Origin: CAYUWG01 sp964448285
Lineage (GTDB): Bacteria; Bacteroidota; Ignavibacteria; SZUA-365
NCBI GenBank assembly: GCA_964448285.1
Contig: CAYUWG010000075.1
Location: forward strand, 1-17,734
Direction of reading: 5' to 3'
DNA length: 17,734 bases
The notes under the pieces are model-generated. The model had not been told where the DNA came from. It worked only from the letters and a program-made list of their open reading frames with translations, and made no database searches. Every line of letters starts with the position of its first letter. Within the stretch, counting starts at the first letter, position 1. A program made the position numbers and the translations under genes. Below, in pieces: positions 15,829-17,734 of the stretch.

Positions 15829-16128
15829 ATGAAAAATCAAAGTAGAAATTACGTAGTCTGCATTCGTGCAGAGGATTCTTCGGATATTGAAGTTCGGAAG
15901 ATATATGAGGTTCTCGAAGACGAACGAGCTTCCAACCGAGGATACCTTCGCGTTCTGGATGAATCTGGAGAAGACTATCTCTACCCTCAAGAATGTTTCA
16001 GTCCCGTTGAACTCCCCGAAACGAGTGTGCGTGCTCTCAAAGCCGCCGAAAAGCTTGCAAACAAACGCTTGCAGCCGACGCGAAAGAAACACCCAGTGAA
16101 ACCCAAGGCTCATGCCACGCGGGGCTGA
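15829..16128 (+). CDS. Small conserved hypothetical protein with read-through tail
   Basis: This 99-residue protein starts three bases after the preceding gene. Residues 8-70 (YVVCIRAEDSSDIEVRKIYE, then LRVLDESGEDYLYPQECFSP) match a very common small hypothetical protein of one compact beta domain, which usually ends soon after a run like VELPETSVRAL. Here the frame continues into a basic tail NKRLQPTRKKHPVKPKAHAT that is encoded by the palindromic attC-like DNA at 16062-16128, so the tail is probably not native. The function is unknown; the pairing with the basic protein just upstream suggests they act together. Confidence 0.65.
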   Translation: MKNQSRNYVVCIRAEDSSDIEVRKIYEVLEDERASNRGYLRVLDESGEDYLYPQECFSPVELPETSVRALKAAEKLANKRLQPTRKKHPVKPKAHATRG

Positions 16129-16150
16129 CGCGCCAGAGCATCAGCAGGCC
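16062..16150 (+). repeat. Degenerate attC-like palindromic site
   Basis: The left arm GCAGCCGACGCG (16071-16082) pairs imperfectly with CGCGGGGCTG (16118-16127), giving about nine base pairs with a bulge. The left flank AACAAACGCTTGCAGCCGACG and the inverted arm resemble attC sites of integron gene cassettes, whose left half often reads AACAAxGCxTGCAGCCGACG. Expected outer core sites (RYYYAAC, GTTRRRY) are not intact: TGCAAAC precedes it, and no GTTRRRY is seen near 16145. It follows a small cassette-type gene, the normal attC position. No integron integrase is in the window. Confidence 0.4.
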
Positions 16151-16245
16151 AAGAACGAATGAATCGCGAACAAGGCTCAGTAAGCTTTTGATCTGAAAAA
16201 GGAGAAATAGTAGACGCCGATCACCCGCAACAACGAACCATCTCA

Positions 16246-16662
16246 ATGGCCGAAAACAAAACCAAACCAACCCACGCCAGTGTCGATGACTACATCGCTT
16301 CAAGAGCCAATGCGCAACAACATGCAGATTGCCGCGCGCTGATGGCTCTCTTTAAAAGGATCACCCGGCAACCACCACGAATGTGGGGCCCCAGCATCGT
16401 CGGTTATGGCTCCTATCGCTACACCTACGAAAGCGGGCGAACCGGGGAAGCCCCTTTGGCGGCCTTCGCCATCCGCGGTCGGGAACTGTTGGTTTACCTG
16501 ACGGCCGAAGGACAAGAGCAAAGGACATTGCTGTCCAAGCTTGGTAAGCACAGGATGACCAAGTCCTGTCTGTACTTCAAACAACTCGCTGATCTCGATA
16601 TGTCTGTGCTCGAAAAGCTTGTCGTCGCTTCGATCGCGGAGGTAAAGAGGCGCTATGGTTAG
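16246..16662 (+). CDS. DUF1801 domain protein (full-length copy)
   Basis: This 138-residue protein matches the DUF1801 family: N-terminal VDDYIAS, a helix HADCRALMALFKRITRQPPR, MWGPSIVGYGSYRYTYESG, then AFAIRGRELLVYLTAEGQE and a C-terminal helix SVLEKLVVASIAEVKRRYG. DUF1801 proteins are small cytoplasmic proteins without an established biochemical role. Length and ends agree with the family, so this copy looks intact. The start ATG 16246 has no close ribosome site (AAAAAGGAG lies about 40 bases upstream). Its last 180 bases are duplicated at 15004-15183. Confidence 0.85.
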   Translation: MAENKTKPTHASVDDYIASRANAQQHADCRALMALFKRITRQPPRMWGPSIVGYGSYRYTYESGRTGEAPLAAFAIRGRELLVYLTAEGQEQRTLLSKLGKHRMTKSCLYFKQLADLDMSVLEKLVVASIAEVKRRYG

Positions 16663-16777
16663 GATTCTGCGACCGATGATTCGTTCAAACCAACCTTGTC
16701 CCGCTTCGATACGAAGCTTTCCCGCTCGTTTGCGTGCATCTTCCTACCCGGCCGATTACCTTGCCGCATCGGATCGA
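16483..16777 (+). repeat. 295-base direct repeat, copy 2
   Basis: This is the partner of 15004-15298, displaced by 1479 bases. It includes the end of the intact DUF1801 gene and the palindrome at 16703-16717 (GCTTCGATACGAAGC). Similarity stops at CGGATCGA, after which the AT-rich gene at 16834 begins. Confidence 0.85.
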
Positions 16778-16833
16778 GCACAGCGTCATCAATTATCACG
16801 GACAGGCAATCATTTACCATTAACGATAACGAT

Positions 16834-17355
16834 ATGGCAGACATAGTTGAAGGTATAAAACTAATTGGAGCACTTGCTGGGCTGATGGCTTTAGGATTTA
16901 AGGTTTACGAAGAAATGGTTGGCTATCTTAAAGTCAAAATGCAAGTTGACATCAAGGATAAATTTTATTCTGTGCTCACTGAGATTGAAAACACAAGCAA
17001 GTTGAGGAAGGAAATTGACAATGCCTTTCTAATTATTTCACCTGAGAATTATGACCTAATTAAGACAGGTAAAGGCATCGCCAAGAAACTAAAACTTGAC
17101 GTTAAAATAGATAGTACCAATGACTTTGAAAATCTAATTGGTAAACAATCAGTCTATTTTGACAACCAATTTGCATTTATCCCGCTTGACTTTTATTACA
17201 GTGAGAACATTGCAATTGGCGACGAAACATTAACTTACCGTTGTTCGGTGGACAGCACAATGCTGCAGCCAGGCAGTTACTCGGTCCGATTTTACATTTA
17301 CGGCGAAAACCGTTATCATCGCTCAACACAGGACTTATTGACAATTAGCGGATGA
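16834..17355 (+). CDS. AT-rich orphan protein, possible N-terminal membrane helix
   Basis: This 173-residue protein belongs to no family that I recognise. Residues about 5-30 (IVEGIKLIGALAGLMALGFK) are hydrophobic and could be one membrane helix or an amphipathic anchor. The rest is polar and Lys-rich, with a possible beta domain at the end (residues 106-172, with YFDNQFAFIPLDFYYSEN and GSYSVRFYIYGENRYH). The preferred start is ATG 16834, because upstream codons of the same frame lie in the non-coding part of the repeat. No ribosome site is clear. Codon and base use (many AT-rich codons) differ strongly from neighbouring genes, which suggests separate acquisition as a cassette. Confidence 0.6.
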   Translation: MADIVEGIKLIGALAGLMALGFKVYEEMVGYLKVKMQVDIKDKFYSVLTEIENTSKLRKEIDNAFLIISPENYDLIKTGKGIAKKLKLDVKIDSTNDFENLIGKQSVYFDNQFAFIPLDFYYSENIAIGDETLTYRCSVDSTMLQPGSYSVRFYIYGENRYHRSTQDLLTISG

Positions 17356-17502
17356 TAAGGACTGAAGAACATACCGATACCAAGGGATTTACATTAGCTA
17401 GCGTTCCGTGCTTCTCTGGCACATTTTCGCAAATGGATTGCAAATCAACGAAACATTTAGAAGCAATTGCCAGCAAAAAATGTACAGAAAGGAAAAATAC
17501 CT

Positions 17503-17734
17503 ATGAAAACAACTAGACGACTTTTCTTGGCCGTATTTTGGGCAATCATTAGTATAACCCCATTGCATGCCCAATGGGTGCAAACCAATGGGCCCTATGG
17601 CGGTTTTGTTCAATGTTTTACAGTAAGCAGCACGAATCTCTTTGCCGGGACTTCTGGCGGCGTCTTTCTCTCGACCAACAACGGCGCAAGCTGGACAGCA
17701 GTCAACACAGGCTTGACGAGCACTAGCGTCCACT
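17503..17734 (+). CDS. Secreted BNR-repeat protein, start only
   Basis: The first 77 codons are seen and the frame runs off the window. The ATG at 17503 is preceded by AAAGGA (17488-17493), nine bases away. A Sec signal peptide is clear: MKTTRR, a hydrophobic core and LHAQ, with cleavage after AHA-like 'LHA'. The mature part WVQTNGPYGGFVQCF, then LFAGTSGGVFLSTNNGASW, is a BNR/Asp-box propeller unit typical of large exported proteins in Ignavibacteria-like and related Bacteroidota genomes, often with a C-terminal sorting domain. That domain would lie outside the window. Confidence 0.85.
   Translation, partial: MKTTRRLFLAVFWAIISITPLHAQWVQTNGPYGGFVQCFTVSSTNLFAGTSGGVFLSTNNGASWTAVNTGLTSTSVH

Noticed and set aside
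1..17734. tRNA, rRNA, CRISPR arrays, transposases or phage integrase
   Set aside because: No cloverleaf with a T-loop, no regularly spaced short repeats and no DDE or tyrosine-recombinase motifs were found by reading. A dedicated scan was not possible.

Overview
The window looks like an accessory region of a Bacteroidota/Chlorobiota/Ignavibacteriota-type chromosome or metagenomic contig. This placement is an inference. It rests on large secreted BNR-repeat proteins at both ends, a CreD homologue, small HicBA and antitoxin genes of types common in those phyla, and GC content that changes sharply from gene to gene. No rRNA, tRNA, CRISPR array, transposase or integrase was recognised.

Layout. 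Positions 1-2672 (minus strand) hold the N-terminal 890 residues of a secreted sortilin/VPS10-like BNR protein. Positions 2823-3025 are a frameshifted antitoxin remnant. Positions 3068-5926 are a restriction-modification locus: a beta-class SPPY DNA methyltransferase overlapping a NotI-like restriction endonuclease, then a Dam-like D12 adenine methyltransferase. Positions 5955-6369 are a hicB-hicA pair with two single-base insertions, so the antitoxin is joined to a toxin whose C-terminus is altered. Next come creD (6477-7778), a lipoprotein with a galactose-binding-like sandwich (7871-8419), and a cytoplasmic papain-like peptidase fused to an alpha/beta-hydrolase (8890-10857).

From about 10,860 the DNA becomes AT-richer and mosaic. 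A small two-helix membrane protein and a small beta-rich protein (11231-12015, overlapping by ATGA) precede a RecF/SMC-like ATPase with a C-terminal zinc ribbon (12189-13937). An EVE-HNH endonuclease follows (14150-14965), probably a modification-dependent restriction enzyme. Behind it lies a 295-bp direct repeat (15004-15298 and 16483-16777) that contains the 3' end of a DUF1801 gene and a palindrome. Between and after the copies are small genes of cassette type. The tail of one reads into an attC-like palindrome (16062-16150). An AT-rich orphan gene (16834-17355) and the start of a second secreted BNR protein (17503 to the end) close the window.

How the genes may work together. Two restriction layers are stacked. 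The first (3068-5926) protects host DNA, probably with N4-cytosine and N6-adenine methylation, and cuts unmodified DNA. The second (EVE-HNH) probably cuts DNA carrying modified cytosine, so the two should be compatible. The ATPase and its small partners could be a third, unassigned defence module. Broken toxin-antitoxin genes and a truncated duplicate suggest repeated gain and loss, although some single-base frameshifts could be assembly errors.
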